The notes below the pieces were generated by a model. The model saw only the letters and a list, made by a program, of their open reading frames with translations, was not told where the DNA came from and ran no database searches. This document shows positions 1 to 8,867 of a DNA stretch of 64,000 nucleotides, one piece after another. Source of the stretch: Sphingopyxis panaciterrulae (GTDB taxonomy: Bacteria; Pseudomonadota; Alphaproteobacteria; Sphingomonadales; Sphingomonadaceae); NCBI RefSeq assembly GCF_014199295.1, contig NZ_JACIJH010000002.1, positions 329,001 through 393,000 on the forward strand, written 5' to 3'. The stretch's first letter is position 1. Every line of letters starts with the position of its first letter. The position numbers were made by a program, and so were the translations under genes.

Positions 1-396
1 CTGGTTCGAATAGATGGCATAATTGCCCGAATCGTTGAGCGGCACGCCGTCGAAGGTCAGGCTGATGCGGTCTTCGGAGAAGCCGCGGATCGAGAGCTGG
101 CCGCCCGACGAACCATAAGCGTCATTGTTGGTGAAGACGACACCCGGCACCAGGTTGATGGTGTCGAGGATGGTCTGACCGGGGTTCTGGCGCGCGATGA
201 CTTCCTGACCCAGCACCGACTTCGCCTTCGACGTGTCGGGGGACTGGATGCCCGCGACGTCGGTCGTGCGCGATCCGGTGACGACGATGTCGTTCTCGAA
301 ATCGACCGAACCCGTCGACTGGGCGAAGGCCGGCGTGGAAAGCAGCGCGACCGGAATCAGCGCGACGCTGGCGGCAAGCGTGTGACGAAATTTCAT
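1..396 (-). CDS. TonB-dependent outer membrane receptor, N-terminal part (truncated by window edge)
   Basis: Only the first 132 codons are present; the gene continues beyond the left edge. The protein starts with a signal peptide of about 25 residues ending in AFA, followed by a TonB-box-like stretch (NDIVVTGSR) and the beginning of the plug domain, including NLVPGVVF and the conserved SIRGF. This is the usual start of a TonB-dependent receptor that imports a substrate across the outer membrane using the TonB-ExbBD system. The substrate cannot be told from the plug alone. It reads away from clpX, with a 335-base gap between them. Confidence 0.9.
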   Translation of the reverse strand, partial: MKFRHTLAASVALIPVALLSTPAFAQSTGSVDFENDIVVTGSRTTDVAGIQSPDTSKAKSVLGQEVIARQNPGQTILDTINLVPGVVFTNNDAYGSSGGQLSIRGFSEDRISLTFDGVPLNDSGNYAIYSNQ

Positions 397-731
397 GTCA
401 GGATGTCCCCTTGGTGGTTGGCTGTCGGCCGTAGCGTGCGACACGCACGCGATAACCTGGCCGGGCCCCTGACGCCCCTCTATGGCATGATTGTGACAGT
501 GCAAGCCCGGACCGGCCGCGAGGGAGAGGCGGAATCCCGGAAAACCACGGTTTTTCTGTTACAATGGAAGCTGGCCTGGGGTGGCCGAACGGCTTTTTTT
601 CGCTAACTGTTGCTGCAATGCAACATAGCCTTGAGGCGACTCGACAGAAGTCGTCGATTGGCCTTTGGGGAAGAGGCGAAAGCCCGATCGCCGGTCCTGC
701 AGAGCGGGCGGACAGGTCCGCCCGCGTCCCG
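397..731. other. Non-coding gap between clpX and the TonB receptor
   Basis: No convincing gene on either strand. It holds the 3' hairpin of clpX at its right end and must carry the promoter and leader of the TonB receptor at its left end, but I could not pick a single convincing -35/-10 pair. A short GGCC/GGCT hairpin followed by seven T lies near its middle on the plus strand, with no plus-strand gene upstream of it. Confidence 0.6.
704..725 (-). terminator. Hairpin after clpX
   Basis: A perfect 10-base inverted repeat, GCGGGCGGAC and GTCCGCCCGC, separated by only two bases, starts seven bases after the clpX stop codon. It is very stable but has no T-run on the minus strand, so it may be a 3'-end stabilising hairpin or part of a Rho-dependent end rather than a classic intrinsic terminator. 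Confidence 0.45.
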
Positions 732-2000
732 TCAGGCGGCGTCGCCCGCTTCCTTGGCCTTGTCGGCATAGACGCGGACTGGCTGCTTGCGGCCCTCGAC
801 GACGTCCTTGTCGACGACGACCTCGACCACGTCGGTCAGGTCGGGCAGGTCGAACATGGTATCGAGCAGGATCGCCTCGACGATCGAACGCAGCCCGCGG
901 GCGCCGGTCTTGCGCTCGATCGCCTTCTTTGCGACCGCGATCAGCGCGTCGTCGGTGAAGGTCAGGCCGACCTCCTCCAGGTCGAACAGTTTCTTGTACT
1001 GCTTGACCAGCGCATTCTTGGGCTCGCCGAGAATCTTGACCAGCGCGTCGACGTCGAGGTCCTCGAGCGTCGCGATGACGGGCAGACGACCGACGAATTC
1101 GGGAATCAGGCCGAACTTGAGCAAATCCTCGGGCTCGATCTGCTTGAGCACCTCGCCCGCGCGGCGTTCGTCTGGGCCGGCGACATGCGCGCCGAAGCCG
1201 ATCGACTTGCCCTGCAGGCGGTCGCCGATGATCTTTTCGAGGCCGGCGAAGGCGCCGCCCGCGATGAACAATATGTTCGTCGTGTCGACCTGCAGGAATT
1301 CCTGCTGCGGATGCTTGCGGCCGCCCTGTGGCGGGACGCTCGCGGTCGTGCCTTCCATCAGCTTCAGCAGCGCCTGCTGCACGCCCTCGCCCGACACGTC
1401 GCGGGTGATCGACGGATTTTCGGCCTTGCGGCTGATCTTGTCGATCTCGTCGATATAGACGATGCCGCGTTGCGCCTTTTCGACGTTGTAGTCCGACGCC
1501 TGGAGCAGCTTGAGGATGATGTTCTCGACATCCTCGCCGACATAGCCCGCCTCGGTCAGCGTCGTGGCGTCGGCCATGGTGAAGGGCACGTCGAGGAAGC
1601 GAGCGAGCGTCTGCGCGAGCAGGGTCTTGCCGCTGCCGGTCGGGCCGACGAGCAGGATGTTCGACTTGGCGAGCTCGACATCGTCGCCGCGGCCCGAATT
1701 GGCGAGGCGCTTGTAATGGTTATGCACCGCGACCGACAGCACGCGCTTCGCGGTGTTCTGGCCGATCACATAGGCGTCGAGGTGCTGGCAGATTTCCAGC
1801 GGGGTCGGAACCGCGCCGTCCTTGCGCGCGGCGACGCCGCCCTTGATCTCCTCGCGGATGATGTCGTTGCACAGCTCGACGCATTCGTCGCAGATGAACA
1901 CGGTCGGGCCCGCAATCAGCTTGCGAACCTCGTGCTGCGACTTGCCGCAGAAGGAGCAGTAGAGAGTGCTCTTGCTGTCGGAGCCGCTCAATTTTGTCAT
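732..2000 (-). CDS. clpX: ATP-dependent Clp protease ATP-binding subunit ClpX
   Basis: The AAA+ unfoldase that recognises, unfolds and threads substrates into the ClpP chamber in the cytoplasm. The 422-residue product has the N-terminal zinc-binding domain with cysteines 15, 18, 37 and 40, and a Walker A motif GPTGSGKT at 119-126. The Walker B (VYIDEIDK) and sensor regions are also intact, and the length is normal for the family. The start is the ATG opening MTKLSGSD; an in-frame extension upstream has no family similarity. It follows clpP at 195 bases, and the gap contains its own promoter-like elements and an inverted repeat, so it can probably be expressed separately from clpP. Confidence 0.98.
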   Translation of the reverse strand: MTKLSGSDSKSTLYCSFCGKSQHEVRKLIAGPTVFICDECVELCNDIIREEIKGGVAARKDGAVPTPLEICQHLDAYVIGQNTAKRVLSVAVHNHYKRLANSGRGDDVELAKSNILLVGPTGSGKTLLAQTLARFLDVPFTMADATTLTEAGYVGEDVENIILKLLQASDYNVEKAQRGIVYIDEIDKISRKAENPSITRDVSGEGVQQALLKLMEGTTASVPPQGGRKHPQQEFLQVDTTNILFIAGGAFAGLEKIIGDRLQGKSIGFGAHVAGPDERRAGEVLKQIEPEDLLKFGLIPEFVGRLPVIATLEDLDVDALVKILGEPKNALVKQYKKLFDLEEVGLTFTDDALIAVAKKAIERKTGARGLRSIVEAILLDTMFDLPDLTDVVEVVVDKDVVEGRKQPVRVYADKAKEAGDAA

Positions 2001-2058
2001 AAAACTTCCTCTGGCGGGCGCGGGAAGGCGCGCCGCCATCCTTATCCTAGTCCGCGGC

Positions 2059-2098
2059 CACCCAATTACAATATGGCAATTGGGTGACGCGGGTTCAA
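2059..2098 (-). promoter_or_regulatory. Putative clpX promoter with a 9-bp inverted repeat around the -10
   Basis: On the minus strand TTGAAC (2098-2093), a 17-base spacer and CATATT (2075-2070) make a reasonable promoter about 70 bases before clpX. A perfect 9-base inverted repeat, CACCCAATT and AATTGGGTG with 10 bases between, occupies 2059-2086, so its two arms bracket the -10 hexamer. That layout is what an operator for a dimeric repressor would look like. The arm length and spacing resemble the HrcA site CIRCE, but the sequence does not. Confidence 0.45.
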
Positions 2099-2195
2099 TG
2101 TTCCGCCTAGCGCCAAGGCGCCAAGCGGGCGTCAAGAAACAGGGTTACCGCTTTGGTCGCCCCGGGCCTGATCGGGGGAACGGCGGCGGGCTATG

Positions 2196-2846
2196 TCAGG
2201 GCGTCGGGCCTTCGCTGACATCCTTGGGCGCCTCGTCGCCGGGCATGGTCGGGCGGCGGTCGAAGACCTGGTCGACGAGGCCGAACTCCTTGGCTTCGTC
2301 GGCCTCGAGGAAGGTGTCGCGGTCCATCGCTTTTTCAATGTCTTTCAGCGGTTTGCCGGTATATTTGACATAGAGGTCGTTCATCCGCTTCTTGATACGG
2401 AGGATTTCCTTGGCCTGAATCTCGATGTCCGACGCCATGCCGCGCGCGCCGCCCGAGGGCTGGTGGACCATGATCCGCGCATTCGACAGCGCGACGCGCA
2501 TCCCCGGCTCGCCGGCCGCGAGCAGGAAGCTGCCCATCGACGCGGCCTGGCCGATGCAGACGGTGCCCACACGCGGGCGGATGTACTGCATCGTGTCGTG
2601 GATCGCCATGCCCGCCGTGACGACCCCGCCCGGCGAGTTGATGTACATATAGATGTCCTTCTTCGGATTTTCCGATTCGAGGAACAGGAGCTGGGCGACG
2701 ATCAGCGAGGCCATCTGGTCCTCCACCTCTCCGGTCACGAAGACGATCCGTTCGCGCAGCAGGCGGGAGAAGATGTCGAAGCTGCGTTCGCCGCGGCTCG
2801 TCTGCTCGACGACGACGGGAACAAGGGCGGCGAGCGGGTCGATCAT
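2196..2846 (-). CDS. clpP: ATP-dependent Clp protease proteolytic subunit ClpP
   Basis: Serine protease subunit that forms the double-heptamer chamber of ClpXP and ClpAP. The catalytic triad is Ser103 (in GQAASMGS), His128 (in MVHQPSGG) and Asp177 (in MDRDTF), each eight residues earlier than in the E. coli precursor. The oligomer handle region is intact and the 216-residue length is normal. Position 2846 is the natural start, MIDPLAAL, about 60 bases from a heat-shock-type promoter. It lies upstream of clpX on the same strand, the standard arrangement. Confidence 0.98.
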   Translation of the reverse strand: MIDPLAALVPVVVEQTSRGERSFDIFSRLLRERIVFVTGEVEDQMASLIVAQLLFLESENPKKDIYMYINSPGGVVTAGMAIHDTMQYIRPRVGTVCIGQAASMGSFLLAAGEPGMRVALSNARIMVHQPSGGARGMASDIEIQAKEILRIKKRMNDLYVKYTGKPLKDIEKAMDRDTFLEADEAKEFGLVDQVFDRRPTMPGDEAPKDVSEGPTP

Positions 2847-2912
2847 GCGAATTTCGTCCTTCGTTGTGGAGCGCCGCGCCGAGAACCGGCGGGCTGGCCC
2901 TTCCGGCGCCCT

Positions 2913-2941
2913 ACATCGGCGGCAATGCGGCGGGTTTCAAG
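2913..2941 (-). promoter_or_regulatory. Sigma-32-type (heat shock) promoter of clpP
   Basis: On the minus strand CTTG (2941-2938) is followed after 18 bases by CCGATGT (2919-2913). The consensus for alphaproteobacterial sigma-32 promoters, as I remember it, is CTTG, 17-18 bases, CYTATNT, so this site has one mismatch. The run CTTGAAA also matches the E. coli -35. It sits 67 bases before the clpP start, a sensible distance for a heat-shock-induced protease gene. Confidence 0.55.
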
Positions 2942-3063
2942 GGGGCAATCGCGCCGGCCGTTTCGGGAAGCGGATCGCGGGACAGCTTCGGAGTGTGAGA
3001 GGTAGTAGCCCCGCAGGAACCGACGGAGGGGACGAGCGCGCAGCGCTCGCTATGCTCGCGGCC

Positions 3064-4116
<1,053 letters not shown>

Positions 4117-4213
4117 TTAGGGGGACGGCCGGGATTTGGCTAGGGACCGTGGGCGGCAGAGTCGGGGGGCGGTGCGGGGGCTTTGGGCGGAGAGTGGACA
4201 TTCTTCCACCAAC

Positions 4214-4288
4214 GTCATCCCGGACTCGATCCGGGATTCATTCACGCAGCGCTTGGGCCAGTGGATTCCGGATCAAGTCCGGGATGAC
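4214..4288. repeat. Palindromic intergenic repeat, 'CCGGA(T/C)...' family
   Basis: Two inverted halves, GTCATCCCGGACTCGATCC and its near-complement GGATCAAGTCCGGGATGAC, flank a short centre between obg and the tetR gene. A related half, CCCCGGACTTGATCCGGGG, recurs near 15580, which supports a dispersed repeat family. Confidence 0.8.
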
Positions 4289-4339
4289 GATTGAAATAGC
4301 GTCGCCAATCGGTCAAAGCCGGCCGTTCGCGCTATGCCT

Positions 4340-4951
4340 TCAGCAGTCCGGCTTGCTGCCCTGTTCGGCCCAGAAGGTTCCGATCCGCCCCGTGATCAGC
4401 TCGGTCGCGAGCGCGCGGGCGGTGTCGCGGGGGAGGGCAAGGGCTTCGGCCATCGGGCCGCCGAGCTGGGCGTCGCCCATCGCCATCAGGACGAGCGCCA
4501 GCGTATCCTCATGCATCAGGCGCTTTTCGTGCGCGTCGGGCGCCATGCCGTCGATCAGGCGGTGGATCGCGGCGATGATCGGGTCGAGCGCGTCGTCGTT
4601 GCCGGTCGCCGCCATCCACGTCGCGAGCGCGCCGGCGCCGCCGCTGTCGAAGGCGTCGAAGGCGAGGTCGACGATCTCGCGCACATTGCGCTCGCCCGGC
4701 GGCGAGGCGGTCATCTTGGCGGCGATGGTATCGCACACGGTTTCGGCGAGGTAGGCGGCGAGCGCCTTTTGCAGCCCCGCGGCGCTGCCGAAATGGTGGA
4801 GAAGGTTGGCGTGGGTGCGGTCGATTTGCGACGCCACGGCTTTCAGCGTCACCGCCTGCGGCCCCATCTCGATCAATATCTGCCGCGCCGCCTCCAGCGC
4901 GACCGAACGGCTTTCCTCCGGGCTGAGGCGCTTCTTTGCTATTGACACCAC
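4340..4951 (-). CDS. TetR/AcrR family transcriptional regulator
   Basis: A 203-residue DNA-binding regulator. The N-terminal helix-turn-helix spans roughly residues 14-60 (ALEAARQILIEMGPQAVTLK... and RTHANLLHHFGSAAGL, the recognition helix and the H-F signature), followed by an all-helical ligand-binding domain. The start is a GTG with AGGA ten bases upstream; no ATG is available before residue 29. It is divergent from the ferritin-like hydrolase gene and almost certainly controls it. A palindromic site overlaps both its own start codon and the -35 of the divergent promoter. The ligand is unknown; a fatty acid or CoA thioester would be plausible for this context. Confidence 0.9.
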   Translation of the reverse strand: MVSIAKKRLSPEESRSVALEAARQILIEMGPQAVTLKAVASQIDRTHANLLHHFGSAAGLQKALAAYLAETVCDTIAAKMTASPPGERNVREIVDLAFDAFDSGGAGALATWMAATGNDDALDPIIAAIHRLIDGMAPDAHEKRLMHEDTLALVLMAMGDAQLGGPMAEALALPRDTARALATELITGRIGTFWAEQGSKPDC

Positions 4952-4970
4952 TGTAAGTAATTCCTAGATA
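4940..4970 (+). promoter_or_regulatory. Promoter of the ferritin-like hydrolase gene with TetR-type operator
   Basis: TTGACA (4942-4947), 17 bases, TAGATA (4965-4970) reads toward the gene at 5025; the -10 is weak. Over the -35 lies an imperfect palindrome, TGACA-N4-TGTAA, within the 20-base stretch TATTGACA-N4-TGTAAGTA. The same stretch, with one change in the conserved positions, covers the -35 of the COQ4-like gene (27603-27622). It is the best candidate operator for the TetR regulator beside it. Confidence 0.55.
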
Positions 4971-5024
4971 CTTGCCCCTACGGCGCCGCCGCGCCTTCAT
5001 CCCCTATTCGCCGGTGAGGAAGAT

Positions 5025-5909
5025 ATGTCCAGCCTTTCGCTCTCCCCGACCCCCGCCGACCTGTCGATCACCCCGCGCGACCGACGCTTCGGCCGCGACG
5101 ATCCGCAGGGCCGCTGGTGGCTGAACGGCGATCCGATCGGGTCGGTCTTTCACACCGCGCTGTCGGTGACCTTTCCCAAGGGCGAAGCGATGTTCATCGA
5201 GGCGGTGAAGGCGCACCGCGACGGCGTGCCCGACAAGCTTGCCCGCGAAATCCGCGCGTTCACCCAGCAGGAGGTGATCCACAGCCGCGAGCATGTCGTC
5301 TTCAACCGCAAGGCCGGCGAGGCGGGCTATGACCTGTCCGATCTGGAGGCCGACGTCGACACGGTGATGGAGATGATCCGGCAGCGCCCGCCGATCGTCA
5401 ACCTGATGGCGACGATCGCGCTCGAACATTATACCGCGATGCTCGCCGCGATCATGCTGAAAGACCCGGCGATGTACGCGGGCGCCGAGCCCGAATGGGG
5501 CGCGCTGTGGAAATGGCACGCGATCGAGGAGATCGAGCACAAGGGCGTCGCCTATGACACCTGGCTGCACGCGACGAAGGACTGGAGCCGCTGGCGGCGC
5601 TGGAAGGCGAAGTCGCTGATGATGCTGGCGATCACGACGCGTTTCTGGCCGAAGCGGGTGCGCGGCATGAAGGCGCTGCTGAAACAGGACGGGCTGACCG
5701 GCTGGCGCGTCACGGCGCGCATCTGGTGGTATCTGCTCGGCAAGCCGGGGGTGCTGCGCAAGAGCTTCCTGCCCTGGCTCGCCTATTTCATGCCCGGCTT
5801 CCACCCGTGGAACCACGACGACCGCGCGCTGATCGGCAAATATGAAAGCGACTATGCCGATGCGCTGATGCCGCGGCAGAGCTCGGCGCCGGCGGTCATC
5901 GCCGCCTAG
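5025..5909 (+). CDS. Metal-dependent hydrolase, PF10118 family (ferritin-like fold)
   Basis: The 294-residue protein has the repeated E-x-x-H pairs of the PF10118 family: QQEVIHSREH (about residue 82), ALEHYTA (about 135) and AIEEIEHKG (about 165). These are expected to bind a di-metal centre in a ferritin-like helical bundle. The family is named metal-dependent hydrolase but its substrate is not established. C-terminal hydrophobic segments (LMMLAITTRFW and WWYLLGKPG) may associate with membrane. It is divergent from a TetR regulator, a common arrangement for this family. Confidence 0.85.
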   Translation: MSSLSLSPTPADLSITPRDRRFGRDDPQGRWWLNGDPIGSVFHTALSVTFPKGEAMFIEAVKAHRDGVPDKLAREIRAFTQQEVIHSREHVVFNRKAGEAGYDLSDLEADVDTVMEMIRQRPPIVNLMATIALEHYTAMLAAIMLKDPAMYAGAEPEWGALWKWHAIEEIEHKGVAYDTWLHATKDWSRWRRWKAKSLMMLAITTRFWPKRVRGMKALLKQDGLTGWRVTARIWWYLLGKPGVLRKSFLPWLAYFMPGFHPWNHDDRALIGKYESDYADALMPRQSSAPAVIAA

Positions 5910-6067
5910 GACCGACTGGCCTGAGGCTCCGCCGTCCCGCGAAATTGGCGGTTTTCGGCCGCCGGATCGGTGCGAGGCACCGGCCATCCCATATATCTGG
6001 TATTTCGTCCCCGGCCGCTTGGTGGTTTCTTCCCCGCCATCACGTTCAGGCATGGGGGAATATCATC

Positions 6068-7252
6068 ATGGAAAAGCCTTTGGTTTCAAGGGGGCGGCAG
6101 GCTGCCTCGGTGGCGGTCATTCTGGCGCTGCTGTCGGCGCCCGCGGCGAATGCGGAGGATTGCACGACCAACGCCGACGCGATGCGCGAAAAAATCTCGG
6201 CGTTCCAGAAGCAGGCGCAGGACGCCTATGGCACGATCCAGAGCGAGTTCGGAAAATCGACGTCGAGCAGCTATTCCAAGGATTATTTTGCGAAGTTCGA
6301 GGATATCAACAAGGGCGCCAAGGAGGCCGCGGACCTGGTCACCAAGGGCTATGACATCGCCAATTATGTAAAGCCATTGGCGGAAGGCACCATTCGCACC
6401 ACGATGCCGCCCGTCGTCACCAACACGATGAGCAATGCGGTCGAGTTGGCGCAGGCGGCGCTGGACGAGGAAAATTCGAAGCTGGACATCGCGCAGCTCC
6501 GCTGCAACCAGTCCACCGAGGACGCCGCCCTCTCCGCTTTTCTCGCGCAGGCGGACAGCGGGACGGTTTCCAACTTCAAATCGGCCAAATACAATGCCTG
6601 CAAGGCGGTCCAGATCCTCGCCGACCTGCAGGACAAGCGGGAAAAGCTGAACGACTTCCGCACGAACGGCTATCCGCTCTTCTTTCTGCACGCCAAGGAG
6701 AAGAAGAAATTCGACGGACATGAACGCACGATCCAGCTCAAGCTCGATCTGCGGATGTATCCCATCTATCCGTCGAAGCCGAAGAATGTCGACCGGACGG
6801 GGCAGCCGATCCTGCTGGGCCAGATCAAGGGGATCGACCTGTCGTACAATTCCTATTTCAAGTGGAGCGACAATAATTGGACGACGCTCAACCTCTATCA
6901 ATATCTGATCGACGAGACCGATCAGGACGAGATTTGCGCACCGCCCCTGGACATCACCAGCAGCGTGAAGGCCAAGCTGTGCACGCGCGTGGAATCGATA
7001 TCGTCGGACAAGACCAAGATCACCCTGAAGAGCCGGGCGCAGTTCAAATATAAGGGCGAATGGCACGGTGTCAGCCTGGGTTCGCGCACCATCTATGCGC
7101 CCTTCGGCTATCTGGCCGACCTTTCCGACCGCAAGGAAAAGAAGATGGACGAGTTGCAATCGAAGGTCGCCAAGCGCCTCGCCTCGCTGCTCGGCGATTA
7201 TGGCGAGATGGTCGAGGAAGCGAAGAAGTGGCAGGGATCCTGCGCTTCGTGA
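6068..7252 (+). CDS. Exported protein of unknown function
   Basis: I do not recognise a family. The 394-residue product starts with a clear signal peptide cleaved near ANA-ED (residue 29). The mature protein has a helical, Lys/Glu/Ala-rich first half (to about residue 200) with four cysteines, then a beta-rich second half containing KLDLRMYPIYPS, IKGIDLSYNSYF and WTTLNLYQYLID, and two or more further cysteines, suggesting periplasmic disulfides. The ATG is preceded by GGGGGA seven bases away; an in-frame upstream extension lacks such a site. Base composition is visibly less GC-rich than its neighbours. It stands alone, convergent with the lipoprotein gene. Confidence 0.75.
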   Translation: MEKPLVSRGRQAASVAVILALLSAPAANAEDCTTNADAMREKISAFQKQAQDAYGTIQSEFGKSTSSSYSKDYFAKFEDINKGAKEAADLVTKGYDIANYVKPLAEGTIRTTMPPVVTNTMSNAVELAQAALDEENSKLDIAQLRCNQSTEDAALSAFLAQADSGTVSNFKSAKYNACKAVQILADLQDKREKLNDFRTNGYPLFFLHAKEKKKFDGHERTIQLKLDLRMYPIYPSKPKNVDRTGQPILLGQIKGIDLSYNSYFKWSDNNWTTLNLYQYLIDETDQDEICAPPLDITSSVKAKLCTRVESISSDKTKITLKSRAQFKYKGEWHGVSLGSRTIYAPFGYLADLSDRKEKKMDELQSKVAKRLASLLGDYGEMVEEAKKWQGSCAS

Positions 7253-7264
7253 CGGACAGGCAGA

Positions 7265-7290
7265 CCTTCTCCGGCTTTCGCCGGAGAAGG
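7265..7290. terminator. Strong hairpin between convergent genes
   Basis: A perfect 11-base inverted repeat, CCTTCTCCGGC and GCCGGAGAAGG, with the loop TTTC, follows the exported-protein gene by 12 bases. No T-run follows directly on the plus strand. On the minus strand a CCCCCCCTTTTTTGATCC stretch lies between it and the lipoprotein gene end. It probably acts for both convergent genes. Confidence 0.6.
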
Positions 7291-7385
7291 CCGCCGGTTC
7301 GAAGCGGGCCATCGTCCTGAAGGATCAAAAAAGGGGGGGCGAGGCTCGGCAGGACGGAAGCGGGAGGTCCGGGCCGATCCGGGAA

Positions 7386-8801
7386 TCAGCCGGCCAGGTC
7401 GCGAAAGCCGGCGAGCAGCGTTTCGAGCGCCGGTTCGGGGGTATCCGACGGGCGCGCGCCATAGGCCTCTGGCGCGGGCAGGGCTTTTCCGAACAGGCGC
7501 TCGGCGATCGCATCGGCATCGAGCGGCGGGGCGCCTTCGTCGGCGGCCCGGCGGACCGAGATCAGCGCGAGGACATCGCGCCGCGCGGCGCCCGTTCCCT
7601 TCGTCGACAGCCCCGGCACCGGCATGGCGACCAGCGAACGATTGGCGCTGGTGCGGCGGGTGAGCGACCCGGTGGAGCCGACGAGCACGGCCTTGCGGAA
7701 CGGCACGCGCGCGGTCACTTCGACCCGCGTCTTGTCGGTCTGCAGCAGGCTGGCGCCGCGGCCCGCGCTGCTCAGGCTCTGGCCCGTGATGTTGGACAGT
7801 TCGAGCACGACGGCGAGGTCGACGTCGTCCGACCCGATCCGTTCGGGCGTGACTTCGAGCGTGATGCCGATATCGCGTTCGACGGGATCGCTGTCGTCCG
7901 CCAGAGGGACGATGAGGACCGAGCCGCCCTCCAGAAATTTCGAGGTCTTTCCCTGACGCGCGATCACCACCGGGCTGGCCTCGATCGACACATGCGAAAG
8001 GTCGCGGTTCGCGAGGTTCAGCGAATAGGTGATCCCCGGCAGGGTCACCGCGACGTCGCCGGTCGTATCGTCGCTTTCCTTGTCATAGCTGTAGTTGACG
8101 AGCGTCCCGTCGAATTGAAGCGCGAGGCTGTCGAGCAGGTTGATGCCCTTGTCCATCGCGGCGTTGCGTGTGTCGCGGATCAGAAAGGCTTCGATCAGGA
8201 TGTTGCGGTCCGCATCGGCCGGCGCGGCCGGCGGCGACCCGGCGTCTGGCGTGCGCGGGTGCCAGGCGTCGCGGCCGGCAAAGGCCCGGTCCAGGAATTG
8301 CGCGCCTTCGCCCGCCTGTCCGGTTGCGGCCGCGAAGGCCAGGCGCGCCAGTTCGGGCTGCTGCGCGCGATAGGCCACCAGCGCATAGGGCATCGCCAGG
8401 TCGCCGAGCGCGCCGCGCCGGTCGACCGCTTCGGACAGCGCGGCGAGCGCGTCGCGATATTCGCCGAGTCGGTAATGGGCGGCGGCGAGCCCGACCATCG
8501 GTTCCCACAGATCGGGCGCGAGCCGCGCCGCGGTCTGAAAGCCGCTCTTGGCGAGTTCGATGTCGGCGCGGGTGCGGGCGCCGCGCGCGAGCAGGTCGAG
8601 GCTGGTCTGGATATGCGCGCGCGCGTTGAGCGGTTCGCGCCGGGCCGCCTCGAATCCTTCGGGAACGGCGGGCAACCCCGTCAGTTCCATCGATCGTTCG
8701 AGGGTGGTCGTCGCGCAGCCACCCAAGAGCGCGGGTAGCAGCGCCAGCGAGGCCGGAGCCAGAAAAGCCCGGCGCGCGCGCGCCGACCCGTTTGACAGCA
8801 T
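7386..8801 (-). CDS. Lipoprotein with TPR-like repeats and a secretin-like C-terminal domain
   Basis: The 471-residue product has a lipoprotein signal with lipobox LLGGC (Cys29). Residues about 55-190 are alpha-helical TPR-like repeats (ELAKSGFQTAARLAPDLWEP, HYRLGEYRDALAALSEAV). Residues about 245-400 resemble the secretin domain of type II/III secretion and pilus secretins: SPVVIARQGKTSKFLEGG, then EVTPERIGSDDVDLAVVLE and a final KTRVEVTARVPFRKAVLVG, the position where secretins have their dGxT-type strand. It lacks N0-N3 domains, so it is not an ordinary GspD. It lies 66 bases after the histidine kinase gene and may be co-transcribed. The secretin call is by pattern and is moderate. Confidence 0.65.
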   Translation of the reverse strand: MLSNGSARARRAFLAPASLALLPALLGGCATTTLERSMELTGLPAVPEGFEAARREPLNARAHIQTSLDLLARGARTRADIELAKSGFQTAARLAPDLWEPMVGLAAAHYRLGEYRDALAALSEAVDRRGALGDLAMPYALVAYRAQQPELARLAFAAATGQAGEGAQFLDRAFAGRDAWHPRTPDAGSPPAAPADADRNILIEAFLIRDTRNAAMDKGINLLDSLALQFDGTLVNYSYDKESDDTTGDVAVTLPGITYSLNLANRDLSHVSIEASPVVIARQGKTSKFLEGGSVLIVPLADDSDPVERDIGITLEVTPERIGSDDVDLAVVLELSNITGQSLSSAGRGASLLQTDKTRVEVTARVPFRKAVLVGSTGSLTRRTSANRSLVAMPVPGLSTKGTGAARRDVLALISVRRAADEGAPPLDADAIAERLFGKALPAPEAYGARPSDTPEPALETLLAGFRDLAG

Positions 8802-8867
8802 TGCTTATTCCCCCGCTCGAAAACGCCCAGCCGATAGAGTCCGGGCGAGCGGGTCGCCATCCCATGA

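Noticed and set aside
583..600. GGCC-GAAC-GGCT hairpin with seven T
   Set aside because: It would terminate plus-strand transcription, but both flanking genes are on the minus strand and the stem has only four pairs.
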